DNA of 64,000 bases from Effrenium voratum (Eukaryota > Sar > Dinophyceae > Suessiales > Symbiodiniaceae). The notes under the pieces were generated by a model. The model worked only from the letters and a program-made list of their open reading frames with translations, ran no database searches and was not told the DNA's origin. Of the stretch, positions 1 through 12,391 are shown piece after piece (the stretch's first letter is position 1; each line of letters starts with the position of its first letter). The stretch is from contig CAUJNA010000535.1 of the NCBI GenBank assembly GCA_963377175.1, positions 331,001 through 395,000 of the forward strand, given 5' to 3'. Position numbers and translations under genes: made by a program.

Positions 1-64
1 CCGAAGCCTAGGGAAGAAGCCCGAAAGCACAGGACACGCGCGTTGTTTGGTCCCGAAACAGTAT

Positions 65-432
65 CGGAAGACTAGGAGAAGAAGCCGGAAGATTACGGAA
101 GACTACGGGAAGAAGCCGAAAGATTGCGGAAATTTACGGGAAGAAGCTTGAAAGATTTCGGAAGACTACGGGAAGAAGCCGGAAGACTACGGAAGACTAC
201 GGAAGACTACGGAAGACTACGGGAAGAAGCCGGAAGACTACGAAAGACTACTGGAAGAAGCCGAAAGATTACGGAAGATTACGGGAAGAAGGCGGAAGAC
301 CACGGAAGACCACGGAAGACTACGGGAAGAAGCCGGAAGACTACGGAAGACTACGGGAAGAAGCCGAAAGATTACGGAAGATTACTGGAAGAAGCCGGAA
401 GCCTACGGAAGACTACGGGAAGAAGCTGGGGG
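65..432. repeat. Purine-rich minisatellite (GGAAGACTAC / GGGAAGAAGCC units)
   Basis: Short units of the type GGAAGACTAC and GGGAAGAAGCC alternate irregularly over about 370 bp. The long reading frame across it (124-966) is a product of the repeat and runs on into unrelated sequence, so I do not call a gene. Confidence 0.85.
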
Positions 433-568
433 GAGGGGGGCGGGGGAGGGGAGGGGGGGGGGGGGGAGGGGGGGAGGGGGGGGAGGGGGAGGGGGGGGGA
501 GGGGGGGGGGGGGAGGGGGAGGGAGGGGGAGGGGGAGGGGGAGGGGGGGAGGGGGGAGGGGGGGGGGA
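425..568. repeat. G-rich polypurine tract
   Basis: Almost uninterrupted G with scattered single A residues. It could form quadruplex or triplex structures. Reading frames through it give only poly-Gly/Glu or, on the other strand, poly-Pro/Ser. Confidence 0.9.
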
Positions 569-634
569 AATCCAGAATTCCAGAAATCCAGAGATCCAGA
601 AATCCAGAAATCCAGAAATCCAGCAATCCAGCTG
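567..634. repeat. AAATCCAG octamer repeat
   Basis: About eight degenerate copies of AAATCCAG directly follow the G-rich tract. From here to 2272 I see no convincing coding exon, only a (TA)n run near 680-700 and the MITE-like element at 1451. Confidence 0.8.
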
Positions 635-1450
635 ACGTAGAAACCAGCCCCAAGGGCCGCCCCAAGGGACATATAGGTTATATATATATATATATATATC
701 TACATAATCATATTCACATTAAACTTATGGAAAGCATATCAACAAAAGCAACACAGAACACACCGCCCCCATGCCGAAAGCATGGTCCATTCTGGACCAG
801 GCATGGGGTCGGCGGATTTCAGTCTTCCGGCCCAACTTGTTCAGTCACTTCCAGTCAGCTCTCAGCAAATCGGAAGCCAGCCGAGGCCGTGAAGTCCGCA
901 CTGGGCAAGCCCGACCAGTACATCACCGTAGCCCTTATGAAGGCAAGGGCGATCCGCTCAAAGTGAGTCCACCAAAAGCCGACCCCAGGTTTGGTGCTTG
1001 GCCGGAACCGGAGTGCGGCAGCTTGCAAGTTCAATCGCCCAAGTTTGATTCGCCGACTGGCAAAGTCTCGCAATGGCCAGTTCCTGCAGGGTCGCCTACG
1101 TATATTTGCCGTTTTGGTTGTTTCGTGTGTTTCAACACCGCCCTGGGCCAATTTAGATCGAAGTATCCTTTGGTGTGTTGAGTTGTCTTGTCCCGCCGCG
1201 CAGGGAACGCTTTGGCAAGCCACAGGGCCTTGGGCCAAAGGGGCCACACTCACAAGCAGGGCGCCCTCGATTTCTGCGGTTTTCCGTTTCCGAAACAATA
1301 GAATCCAAGATGGTTTCCGCGGCCTCCAAACCAATACCCCAAGTAAAAAGCGGGCAAGTAGTATGTCAACTCCTTGGAATAGCGGCTATGGTTGTATATC
1401 TCATCAACCCCCCGAATAAGAAACAAAATGTTGGGTAGAGGAAACCGTCG

Positions 1451-1522
1451 TACCTGAATTCTCCATGACCCTCCAAAATAATGGGTGGACACATTTTTGA
1501 AGGGTCATGGAGACTCCAGGTA
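1451..1522. mobile_element. MITE-like element, family A, short copy
   Basis: This 72-bp inverted repeat has ends TACCTGAATTCTCCATGACCC and GGGTCATGGAGACTCCAGGTA. The left end carries a few differences from the other copies (52443-52538, 55507-55605) and the interior is shorter. Each copy starts and ends with TA, as expected for insertion at a TA dinucleotide. It has no coding capacity. Confidence 0.7.
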
Positions 1523-2272
1523 GGGTCACCCCCAAACCATGAGACCATGTTCCCAGCCGACCGCCCGGGGCTCAGCCATTCGGCCATTCGGCCAGGCGGA
1601 GTGCGTCACGGTGGCGGGCAAGGAGGCCTCAGTGGCGCGGGAGCTCAGGGACAAGATTCGGATCCTTTTTCTCTGTCTATATGTTGAATGTGTATAATAC
1701 ATATATATATACATGACATGGATGGAGGTTTCCTACAGTATCTATGATTGACATCCTTCAAATTTGGTCTCTAAACGGTGAGTTTCATGGAAGCTATCCC
1801 GGGGCACAAAAGGAGGTTGGTTGCCCCAAAGTAGACTTGAAGGCAGGGTTTCTCACTTTAAGTCTACCTTGGTAGGCAAGAAACGGACTTCTGACACAAG
1901 CTAAAGCATGGTACAAATCCGTTTGGTTTCCTCTTAGAACAGCGCAACAATAGGGAGACACACCCATATCGAGGGGCCCCAAGCAGGGTGCTTTGACCAT
2001 TGGTTGATTTGACTCTTGGCTGACACTTGTTTATAGTAGATCCACAAATAATGATATTCCTAGCAGCATCTTCTTCGTGCAGCACTGGGGTCTCTTTTTT
2101 TCAGGACCCCCCTTATGCTGGTTTACACCAAAAGTACACCATTTGTGTTTTCCCTTTTTTCGGATGCAGGTGTTCGCATTCTGGCATTTTGTAGTTTTGG
2201 GGGTGCTCCAGCACCTTGCAGCCGCCGGGTATTTTTCCGGGGGCTCCATCACCTCGGGCTTCCCCGACCGAG

Positions 2273-2365
2273 GTGGTGGAGGTGGACTCCATCGGCGGGG
2301 ACTTCGGGGCGCTGATGGGGACCATCGCCAAGGGCCTGGAGCCTTACGGCGTGGAAGCCTCCAAG
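2273..2365 (+). CDS. Candidate host exon, unrecognised gene
   Basis: This GC-rich island reads as 31 codons in one frame. It has a strongly coding-like composition (acidic start, then IGGDFGALMGTIAKGLEPYG). It is preceded by AG|G and followed by GCGCCC, the same GC-type intron start inferred for other exons in the window. Both boundaries are phase 0. I do not recognise the family and cannot link it confidently to exons on either side. The following 2366-6900 is mostly non-coding. Confidence 0.45.
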
Positions 2366-5300
2366 GCGCCCGCCTCTCGACGGCTGGGCGGCTGGATCGA
2401 TGTGTCGATGTGTCGATGTGGCAAGCCCTGGTCCACTTCGGCGAAAAGAAAAAGCTGGGGCTGGCCATCACAATGGCTTTGTGGCGAAGGTAGGGCCGGG
2501 TTTTGTGAGAGTCCCTTGAAGGTGCTAAAGTAGTCATGGGAAGGACCCATGTTGGTAGCGCAAAAAGCAAAAGGCGGTCACAGCCATTGTTTGAATAGAG
2601 CCATCTTCTACATCCACTGCGTGACTCAGGGGAGACTGTCGACACCCTTCATGTTTGGCTCTGTCCAAAGTCGCGGAGTTCATCTTTGGGGGTTTAGGAG
2701 GAAAGCCACAAACATGTTTCAGAAAGTAAAAGCAAATACTACTCAAATGGCTGGCAAAGGCTTGGCGAATCATCTGCGCAAGTCTGCCAAGATTGTAAAA
2801 TGAGCCCACATCCATCTAACATGACCTGACTTCCCTTACATAGGCAGCAGGCGCGTGTTTTGAGGGGGCGGGTGCATATATAAAAGTGTGTGTATGTGTG
2901 TGTGTGTGGCCTTCCGACCATCTACATTGAACCTACAGGCCTTCCCAATTTGAGCCTGCCCAAAAGTCAACCTGCATCACCCCTCCATTTGTTTTGGCGA
3001 GCTCACCGATGTGGGGGTACGAGCAGCAGGATGTACGTCCTTTACTTGAAGAGCCCTGATTTCACATGTTGTGAGTTTTCAAGACCCATGCTACACCAGT
3101 TCCACACCGCGGACCAACCCTAAACCAACCACAAGCCGCTCAAAACCACTCCCGCACCAACCTGAAACCAACATAGGGGCGAAGAGCGCAGAGACCATGG
3201 GGCGTTGGGTGGCTCGACCATGTCTATGTTTATACATATTGATACATATGGATATACAAGCAAATTTATGTCACATATTCGATTCATAGAGTATAGCCCA
3301 TGCCGCCTGTGCCAGGTGACGGGAACCTTCAGGGGTGTCTCCACCAAGGCTCGCAGAGAGCATGCAAATGTGATAGTGTCGCATCCCGTGAAAGACTTGC
3401 AGGTAGGCTTCCACTTTTGACGACGAAGTAGACTTATACCCAGCCCTTTCGTAAAAGTCGGCCCTTTTGGAAGCCTATTTCCGCTGCAGTGGTTGGTCTA
3501 CACCTATACACCCAGTTAGCCAAAGACAGGTGTATTGTTCGTTAAAGTCAAACACCAAGAACCCAGTGTCCCTTGGCCCCATGGCCCTTTGGCAAGTGGG
3601 TAAGAGAGTATCATGCATTGTCACGGTTAAACTAACTGGTGTTTGTTTTGTTTTGCCAGTGTCTCGCATGGGAAGCTCGGTTTGACCATGTGACCAGACG
3701 TGTGGAGGTGTCCCACGAACCGGTGATGTAGTTCAATCTTTCAGGGTGTTGCAGCGAGCATGGCTCTCCAAATGGATTTAATGTGCCAAGGTGCGAGGGT
3801 GCAATTTGCATGTGTGCTACAGTGGGGGTGGGGGGACGTGTTGCTCGCACGTTCCTTCCCCCGTAAGGCTTCGAGCAGGGCGGGATTTCCAAAAAGCCAC
3901 GAACCAGAGCGAGGAAGCATGCACCCACTTTTGTCGCTCAAGCCACTAAGCATTGGTGTTGCCAACATGCATCATTTGAGGGACAGTGTTTTGGCGGCTT
4001 CTTTTGGCACGCGTTTCGATTGCACATGGGCCCAGCTAACAAAGAACAGGGATCCAGAATAGATGGTGTGACTTGGACGCCCCTTTGCCAGGAATTCGCC
4101 ATGAACGGCCGGCCTCTCGCATGAAGTGAGCATAATGACCCAACAGCTGGTCGATAGACTCGTAGGCTCCATTTTGGAGGAACGCGGCCAGGAAAGGCAT
4201 ATGCTGGGCTGGGTCGGAGGAGGATCATTTTTCCAATAGAACTCAGTAAGGAGTTGGAGCCAGGACTGCCGTTGTCGAAGCAAAGTGCCAGGTTCAATCA
4301 GGGCAGGTTGGGATGTGTTGCACCAGCCAGAAGCAATCAAAGGAAACTTGAACAGTGGCCGAAAAGGGAAGTGGCCTTTGATTGGCCAATAACTTTGGAA
4401 TGAGTCACCAACCCGAAACACAGATGCCTTGATGGCCGGTCAAGATACAAGAGCGAATCAAGCTGCCATCCCTTACATTGGCGCCGACATGAAATGCAAA
4501 CCGTGGACGGTTGCTCATGTCGACATGGACAGTTTTGAATGGATCCCAAGTTATAGCAACCTACGTAGCCTACGGTAGGTTCATTTTGGATACTCTTAGG
4601 TGGATTACAACGAATCGTCAACCCAGATAGGTAGTGATCTGCTTTGCTGAGCGACATGCATAGCCTTCTGGCATTTCATATACCCCCCGGCCTGAAGCCG
4701 CTGCACTTGGCTCGAGACAAGCGGAAGGAAGCTGCATGTGATTCGAAAGCAGCCATCTTAGCGTTTTTGGATCAACTTTTGGCAGGTGACTCCTATTTCT
4801 GGCTGTGAATGACGTGGAACAAATGTTTACTTCCCCAGACCTGCAGTGCTGCAGTGGCTAGGTGACCAGTGGCGCATGTTTGGGATTTATCCTCACGACA
4901 CATCCTTGACATACGAATTCGAGGACTGCAGTGCGGCAGCCGAATGTTCGCGGGGATGCTTCACAAGGAATATCAAGAAATGGATTAATAATATTTCCTC
5001 CTTGAAGGCCCAACCATCCCTTCCGTTCTATGGCGGTGACAGACTTGTGCCGGCCTCAGCAAATTCTGGGCTGTTCAAAGGCAATCGTTCATCCTCACCT
5101 TGGGTGATGGAAGCGGTCTTGATATTGAGTTCCCATCAGGGATTGACCTCCATTTTGAACCCCGGTATTTTGTTCAGTATCCATAAATTGTGCGGCTGGT
5201 TTGCTTCACGCTCCAGGACAAGGGTATTCTGACTGGCGGCTTTGCCTTGAGGGTGTTCTGCCGATGTGTTATCAGGGACACACGAGTGAACGTACCTGCA

Positions 5301-6925
5301 AGCACATGTTCTGGGATATTAGCTATATAGCCTTACATATAGATTATATAGTATTATATGATATGAATTATATTGTGTGATTATTATCATATATATTATG
5401 CTGGTTTATCATATCTTACATTGTATCATATGTTATGTTATGGTATAGCAAATATGACTTGTTTAAATATGACTTGTTTAAATGCCATATTGTATTGTAT
5501 TGTATTGTATTGTATTGTATTGTATTGTATTGTATTGTATTGTATTGTATTGTATTGTATTGTTATGTCGTATTATATGTTTCTTGTTGCATGATATATT
5601 CTAAACTATGTTTGGTTGTTGTTATGCCATATGGATCTATGTTGTATGATATATCTGGTTTGTAACACGCATCAGTATAAATCGATTTCTACATACTTGT
5701 GTCATGCCACACGTTGAATTCATTTTGCTGCGTGTCAAGGTTAGCTAACTATGGACCGGAATGACAGATCTCGAATCTCATTCTTGGCAAAATGAGCTGA
5801 CTGAATCAGCGGCCTTTCGGCTTCCAGTGACTGGAGGCCGAGCCTCATCGCTCAGATGAGCCCGGCTTTGGGCACTGAAGGAGATGCGTTTGGCTCGGCG
5901 TCGGACGCGGGAGAGACTGGGGAAAGTCACACTCTCCCAATGTTTCTCGTGATTGAAGGGCTTCGCAGCCCCCGAACAGAAGCCCAAGAAATACAGTCAC
6001 TTAGGACTCAGAGAGATTGTGCCATAGCTTTCTGAGTGCATGATTTAGTTATGGTGGCACGGGGAGGTTGGGGTGAAGTTGGTTGACTTTGTCCTGCCAT
6101 GGGTGTGAAGAAAGCAGCACAGGCGTTGCACACATCGGCGTGGTGCATTGTTGGAAGCAGATTCTCCCCACACTTGTCACGGGGGCTGCAACCAGGAAAG
6201 CTGTGGATGTAGTTGCAAGCCACCACAAAAGTCCAAGCCGAAGGATAATTCCCTACACATCCGTTTTGGGTGTATCTAAACATCACCTGTTGGTCCAATG
6301 TAGAGTGATTTTGCCCTTTGTGGTGTGATGTTCAAGGGGGAAGTATGGGCCCAGGGCTGACCCAACTGACGGTTGGGACTGCATCCCGCAGCTGTTGAGT
6401 CTCGAAGGTAAAGGATGCAGAATTTGGTATTCGCCGGCCCTTCCAAATTAATTGCAGAAACAATAGCGCTTGAAGTCCGCATTGGGGTACCATTGACTCC
6501 AGACTCCCTTCCTCGACTTGCTTGAACGAAAATGGACCATCAGACACCCAGAATCCATTGGAGATCAAAAACAACATATCGGCAACTACATTTGGATGCT
6601 GGCTTTCACATTTGGCAACCAACAAACCGTCTCACGCAGAATCAAATGATGTAAGAACTCTTGGGTTTGTTCCCATCAGCCAGTTACAGAGGTCGTGGTG
6701 AGTCTCAATCTCGCATTCCACTAACTTCAGCATCCCCACCAAGCCACCTCCAGCAACAAGGCTTCAAATTCATTGTGATTTGCAGGGCCAACAGGGTTTC
6801 CGTCTTTTACATTTGAATTTATGGTCTTTCTGCATGTCAGTAGCTTCTTGCAAGGCCTTTGGGTTTCTGCGCGGATCACCGCGCCCCACACGCTGCGCGG
6901 ATTCGATTCGGGGATCGGGTCGGCC
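2366..6925. other. Host intergenic/intronic sequence with no supported gene
   Basis: I found no reading frame here with domain, codon or splice-site support. The region holds a (TG)n run near 2886-2908 and the TATTG array. Short open frames are scattered on both strands and look random. Confidence 0.5.
5490..5562. repeat. (TATTG)n microsatellite
   Basis: About 14 perfect tandem copies of TATTG lie within a wider AT-rich stretch (5320-5680). The Tyr/Cys/Ile-Val peptides predicted across it are repeat artefacts. Confidence 0.95.
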
Positions 6926-6970
6926 ATGGACTTCGACAACGAGTCCCTGCTGCGGTGCTTTGTGTCCGAG
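6926..6970 (+). CDS. TPR-domain host gene, inferred exon 1
   Basis: Starts at an ATG inside a GC-rich island and reads MDFDNESLLRCFVSE. It is followed by GAGGAG, a GA-type intron start. Joining here gives phase 0 continuity to the exon at 7127. The ATG could be internal, because the frame stays open upstream for about 15 codons. This is the most upstream exon I can attach to the TPR gene. The acidic N-terminus has no recognised domain. Confidence 0.45.
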
Positions 6971-7126
6971 GAGGAGCAATGCATTTGTATGTGTTGATTT
7001 GGTGTTGTTGTTCGTGTTCCCCCCCAGCTTCTAACAGAGGGTATAATATACAATTTGTTTGATTTTGTTTCATCTTCCCACTGGCTGTCTTTGGTTTCCT
7101 TTGGTTTGCAATCTCGAAACCCTGAG

Positions 7127-7219
7127 GAGGAAAAAGATATCATTGCCTGGAACAAGGAGAACGGTCATGACCGCTCCGACATATTCGAGTTCCGCGCCTC
7201 GGACAACTCAATGGGACTT
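7127..7219 (+). CDS. TPR-domain host gene, inferred exon 2
   Basis: Thirty-one codons, beginning after AG|G and ending before GCATGT. The protein is charged and hydrophilic (EEKDIIAWNKENGHDRSDIF) and matches no domain I recognise. Phase 0 at both ends is compatible with exons at 6926-6970 and 7838-7939. The linkage rests on phase, strand and proximity, so a transcript would be needed to confirm it. Confidence 0.5.
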
Positions 7220-7837
7220 GCATGTGGGTGTGTCTGTTGAATAGGGGTTCCCCCTTTTCGGGGTTAGTTTAAAGGGAAGCCAAAGGAGAACCACCAATCT
7301 TGAGGGTCCCCCTATTTGACGCATACATATGTGTTTGTCTTAAAGTCAGGGACACCTAAATTGGTTGTGGTTGTTTTTCCTGAAAAAAGACACCCAAACA
7401 CGAGTCAGTCCTCAAAAGCATGACACAACTGGAAGGAAAGCAACATGATGCCCGCCTTTGAACGCTACCCCAGTTCAGTGGAGGAGGCAAAGCCCTCTTT
7501 GCCCAATGGCCACTGTGCAACTCGGGAAGTTGAATGCACGTAGGATTGACCCTTCTGCAGTCTTGAAGCAGACGCCAAAAGGCCAGTTGTTGGACAGCCC
7601 CAAATTTCACCACAACACACCCAACCACACACACACACACAGGCAACACTATGATTGCTTGCCCTGGTGAAGCAATTTGGCTCGTAACCAGTAAATTCAA
7701 CTTGTTGCAGGATCAGTTTGACCAGACAAGCCCCAATTGGGTCCCTTGGTACCTTTCAAGGCATTGGAACCCTTCACCCCCCCCTCCCCCGGCCCCCGGA
7801 CCTCCCCGGAGAAAGAACTCTCCACCTCGAAGGGTAG

Positions 7838-7939
7838 AGGGAAGTGGCAGGCCTGGAGGCGGCGGACAAGCTGCGGGAGGAGGGCAACGAGCTCTTCAAG
7901 GCCGGAGACTTCGACACAGCGCGGCAGCGGTACCTTGGA
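7838..7939 (+). CDS. TPR-domain host gene, inferred exon 3 (first TPR helix)
   Basis: Encodes the classic first helix of a tetratricopeptide repeat (ADKLREEGNELFKAGDFDTA), as in co-chaperone TPR modules of the FKBP/STI1 type that dock Hsp70/Hsp90 tails. It starts after GGTAG and ends before GCCGGA, a GC-type donor. The matching later TPR helices are not downstream here. They appear at 35.85-38.65 kb, beyond the satellite and the viral element, so this exon seems to be followed by a ~28-kb intron. Confidence 0.65.
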
Positions 7940-8370
7940 GCCGGATCTGTCTCATGGGTCTGCCTATGGTGAGCAGTTCCACCGATTCATGATGTAGGTC
8001 CTTTCAACATTCCTTATTTCAGGTCTTGGACTTGTGGGATTTGCAGATGGGTGGTTTTCTTAGTGGCCCTGGGTGTTCGACACAGCCCCTTGGTTGATAT
8101 AGCCGAACAGAAGGGTCCAGCCATCAGAGGTACAGCTGAGAATCGGAAACCCGGAGATGCGTCCCCAATCGAGACAATTCACCCTGAAAGTAAGGAACCC
8201 AGCCTGAAATTAAGCCAACAATTGAGCCACTCGACGATGGGTTCAAGGGAAACATATCCATGATCATCCATTTGTCTTAGCCTCACGAACCGGATTCTGG
8301 GCAACTGACATCGCTAGGGGTTTGAGATTTCAAAGGTTCGCTTCATAGGCTTGCGTTCTTTGACTAGTAA

Positions 8371-8477
8371 TATGGGTGTGTCTGTTTTGTGGGGCACCCG
8401 TTTGTGGGCGCAAATTAAGGAAAATCAAGAGGACAGTCCAATTTGCTGGGTTCCCTAAACAAACAGACAGACCCATA
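8371..8477. mobile_element. MITE-like inverted repeat
   Basis: The ends are TATGGGTGTGTCTGT and ACAGACAGACCCATA, matching at 14 of 15 positions and starting and ending with TA. The interior of about 77 bp is non-coding. Only one clear copy is in the window, so mobility is inferred from structure. Apart from this element, I see no supported gene between 7940 and 9570. Confidence 0.5.
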
Positions 8478-9579
8478 TGAATTATTGTATGGCAGTTTGG
8501 TTTCGCGAAATCTTACGACCGAGACGCATTTCGCTCGAGGGATATGCGCAGTATGCCTCGGAGGGTAGGAAATCGGTTTTATGTGGGTGGTTCTCTGTAG
8601 TGAAGCCCCCTGTTTCTATGGGCTCAACCATGTGGCCTTGGGGTAGGTGCCCTTGATGTATTCCGCATGTCAACACATGATATATACCACAATTGAATTC
8701 CAATTGCATAGATTCATGGTTGTTTCCTTTTGGAGGCCTCCCTTGTTGGATAGTGTTTAAATGGAACAACTGGCACCGAGCGTGTTCATGGTGAACGTTA
8801 GGGTTTGACTGGCATTTTGCGAGTCGACCCTTGCACAATGCTGAACACTGCCCACGTTTGTATCATTTCCGCAACGCGATCAACTTTTAACTTGTTTGTT
8901 TGACTGGTCAACAAAGAAGGCCAGGATGGAGAGGGGATATGATGGATCTGTCAACACGAGTTGGACCGCTCTTGGGACCATTGAAAGGACACACAGACAC
9001 TATTCGTACCTTCCGAAGGGTAGGGTGCGAGATATTCGATGCATGCCTGGATGGGAAACTTAGGACATCACAAGTTGGTATCCTTTTCATTTGGGCTATA
9101 AAGTACGAATTGTTCTGGGCAGTCAGCTCAGCCTATCCGAATGTTCTTCGAACCTTTCGTGAAACGTGTGTGTTTCCCCGTGAACTAGGCAGCATAGAGC
9201 TAGCCAACCACAGGCAACTAGATGGGTGTCTGCAAGCCCTCTCAACGTGTTGGGAACCTTTACCCTGCACTCCTGTCAACTTGTCAACTGCAAAAGGATA
9301 ATGCAACTTGGTGCTTCTCTGGGTGCCTGTATAGTTGGTTGGCCTGTTGTTCACACGTTTAATCTTCGGCTACGTCCCTTTCAACTGTCTTACGACCTCA
9401 TCGTTCCTACTCAACCTGTTTGTTATGCTGGCTATACTCCTGTCGAGTAGCATGATGTAGCCAGTCTTCCCACTTGTCAAAAGCCAACCTGTTTGCTTTT
9501 GGTCAAGGTCTAAGGTTGGCCTTTTATTTCCATATTTTAGTGCCTCCGGCTCAGGCCGCCGACATTACAGGCCTGCTTT

Positions 9580-12030
9580 CTTATTTGCGTCCCTTTGGAA
9601 TTGTCCCCTTGCCCCCTTCCCCTCTGAGATTTTTGCCCCCCTTTCTTTGTTGAGATCCATTCCCCCTTTCCGCCCGAAGGCCTTTTCTCCCTCTGTTTTT
9701 TTCCCCTTTTCCTCCCTAAGATGTTTTCACCCCTCTCCCTGTTGAGATCCTTTCCCCCCTTTCCCCCCTAAGGCCTTTTCCCCCCTGAGATCTTCTCCCT
9801 TTGCCTCCCTAAGATCTCCCAGATCGTCTCCCTTTCAGGGAGAAGATCTGGGAGAAAAGGACTTAGGGGGGAAAGCCCAACAGGGAAAGGGGGGAAAAGA
9901 TTTAGGAAGGAAAAGGGAGAAGCTCTCAGGGGGGGGAAAGGCCTGAGGGGGGAAAGGGTGGGAAGGATCTCAACAGGGAAAGGGGGGAAACAATCTTAGG
10001 AAGGAAAAGGGAGAAGATCTGGAAAGGCCTTAAAGGGAAGGGGGGAAAGGATCTCAACAGGGAAAGGGGGCAAAGGATCTTAAGGAGGAATAGGAAGAAG
10101 ATCTCAGCGGGGGGAAAGGCCGTAGGGGGGAAAGAGGGGAAAGGATCTCAACAGGGAAAGGGGGGGAAAGATCTCAGTGAAAAAGGGAGAAGGTCCCAGG
10201 CAGGGAAAAGGCCTTAGGGGGGAAAGGGGGAAAGGATCTCAACAGGGACAGGGGGCAAAGGATCTTAGGGAGGAAAAGGGAGAAGATCTGAAAAGGCCTT
10301 AGGGGGAAAAGGGGGAAAGGAGCTCAACAGGGAAAGGTGGGAGAAGATCCTAGGGAGGAAAAGGGAGAAGATCTCGGGGGAAAAGATCTTGGGGAGGACA
10401 AGGGAGAAGATCTCAGGGGGGGGAAGGCCTTAGGGGGGAAAGGGGGGAAAGGATCTCAACAGGGAAAGGGGGCAAAGGATCTTAGGGAGGAAAAGGGAGA
10501 AGATCTTGGGGGGGAAAACGCCTTAGGGGGGAAAGGGCGGGAAAGGATCTCAACAAGGAAAGGGGGGAAAAGATCTTAGGAAGGAAAAGGGGGAAGATCG
10601 CAGGGGGAAAAAAGGCCTTAGGGGGGAAAGGAGGGAAAGGATCTCAACAGGGAGAGGGGGGAAAACATCGTGGGGAGGAAAAGGGAAAAACTCAGAGGGA
10701 GAAAGGGCCTTAGGGGGGAAAGGGGGGATGGATCTCAACAGGGAAAAATGGCAAAAGATCTTAGGGAGGAAAAGGGAGAAGATCTCAGGGGGGGAAAGGC
10801 CTTAGGGGGGAAAGGGGGGAAAGGATCTGAGCAGGGAAAGGGGGGGAAAGATCTTAGGGAGGAAAGGGAGAAGATCTGGGGGCAAAGGCCTTAGGGGGGA
10901 AAGGGGAGAAATGATCTCAACAGGGAAAGGGGTGGAAAAGATCTTAGGGAGGAAAGGGAGAAGATCTGGGGGAAAAAAGGCCAACAGGGACAGGGGGGAA
11001 AGATCTAAGGAAGGAGAAGCTCTCAGGCGGGGAAAGGCCTCAGGGGGAAAGGGTGGGAAGGATCTCAACAGGGAAAGGGGGGAAACAATCTTAGGGGGGG
11101 GGGAAGATCTTAGGGAGGAAAGGGAGAAGATCTGGGAGAAAAGGACTTAGGGGGGGAAGCCCAACAGGGAAAGGGGGGAAAAGATCTTAGGAAGGAACAG
11201 GGAGAAGCTCTCATGGGGGGGGGGAAAGGCCTTGGGAGGGAAAGGGGGGAAAGGATCTCAACAGGGAAAGGGTGGGAAAGATCTTAGGGAGGAAAGGGGG
11301 GGCCCCTTTCCTCCCTAAGATCTTTCCCACCCTTTCCCTGTTGAGATCCTTTCCCCCCTTTCCCTCCCAAGGCCTTTCCCCCCCTGAGAGCTTCTCGCTT
11401 TTCCTTCCTAAGATCTTTTCCCCCCTTTCCCTGTTGGCCTTTTTTCCCCAGATCTTCTCCCTTTCCTCCCGAAGATCTTTTCCACCCCTTGCCCTGTTGA
11501 GATCATTTCTCCCCTTTCCCCCCTAAGGCCTTTTTGCCCCAGATCTTCTGCCTTTCCTCCCTAAGATCTGGAAATGAAGGGGGGAAAGGGGGAAAGGATC
11601 TCAACAGCGAAAGGGGGGGAAAGATCTCAGGGAGGAAAGGGAGAAGATCTGGGGAAAAAATGCCTTAAGGGGGAAAGGGGGGAAAAGATCTTTGGGAGGA
11701 AAAGGGAAATCTTTCTCGGGGGGAACAGGCCCTAAGGGGCAATCGGGGGACAGGATCTCAATCGGGAAAGAGAGAAAAAAACTTTGGGAAGAGAAGGGTG
11801 GAGATCTTGGGGGGAAAAGGCCTTAGGGGGGAAACGGGGGCAAGGATCTTAAGCGGGAAAGGGGGGAAGAGATCTTAGGGAGGCAAAGGGAGACGAACTC
11901 AGGGAAAAGGACTTAGGGAGGAAAGGGGGGGAAAGATCTTTGGGAGGAAAAGGGAGAAGATCTGAGGGTGGGAAAAGGCCTTAGAAGGAAAAGGGGGGAA
12001 ATAAATGATCTCAACAAGGAACGGGGGGGG
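9580..12030. repeat. Purine/pyrimidine satellite with internal inversions
   Basis: Tandem, imperfect units of roughly 90-110 bp are built from blocks GATCTCAACAGGGAAAGGGG, GATCTTAGGGAGGAAAAGGG and AAGGCCTTAGGGGGG. About 9580-9835 and 11300-11570 are in the opposite orientation to the rest, giving palindromic switch points near 9837 and 11305. Open frames on either strand give only low-complexity Lys/Gly/Glu or Pro/Ser/Phe proteins. The viral element starts where the array ends in a run of eight G. Confidence 0.9.
12023..12030. repeat. Probable target-site duplication (left), G run
   Basis: Eight G residues directly precede the left TIR. The right TIR is followed by eight G residues at 35030-35037. 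Polintons make 6-bp duplications, so GGGGGG on both sides fits, although a homopolymer cannot prove it. Confidence 0.5.
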
Positions 12031-12301
12031 AAAAAATGGTAAAAGTAGGGGGCCTGGGGGGTGGCCTGTTGATGGTTGCCTGTTCTGGTTTTTATGTTAA
12101 TCTCAAATCTGTGTTCCCCCTTATTCGTTTTTTAAAGAGGGTTTTTAGGGAGCTTATTTATCGTTTTCGTTAAGGTAATCATTTGGGTAAATTGTCGCCT
12201 TGTTCATTGTTGGGCTGGGGGCAAACATTTTTTTCATTTGAAAGAGGTAGCCCTTTTAGTAGTTATCAAGTTCTGGGGAGTTGGTGGTGTATTTGTTTTG
12301 T
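12031..12301. repeat. Left terminal inverted repeat of the Polinton-like element
   Basis: Begins AAAAAATGGTAAAAGTAGGG. It matches the reverse complement of 34759-35028 nearly base for base, with small differences around 12229-12232, 12247-12251 and 12278. The two arms diverge just after the block ending GTATTTGTTTTGT. No gene lies in it. Confidence 0.93.
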
Positions 12302-12391
12302 TAGTATTTTTCTCACTAATGTTCATTTATAGGTTAAAAGTTCAGTATAATTATAACATATAAGATTTTACATGTTATTATTATATTATGA

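Noticed and set aside
124..966. 280-codon open frame over the first minisatellite and G-rich tract
   Set aside because: It follows the repeat units and homopurine tract, then runs through unrelated sequence. No domain and no splice or start support.
2400..2490. Second exon-like stretch after 2365 (HFGEKKKLGLAITMALW)
   Set aside because: No matching acceptor or phase; could be chance.
5373..5665. TATTG array as a telomere-like repeat
   Set aside because: It is short, internal and a pentamer unlike known telomere units. A microsatellite explains it.
7207..7320. Hairpin-like stretch with AATAGGGGTTCCCCC and a partial inverse
   Set aside because: The arms match poorly and lack defined ends; not enough to call an element.
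9580..12030. CRISPR array
   Set aside because: The repeats are tandem without unique spacers, and the host is eukaryotic.
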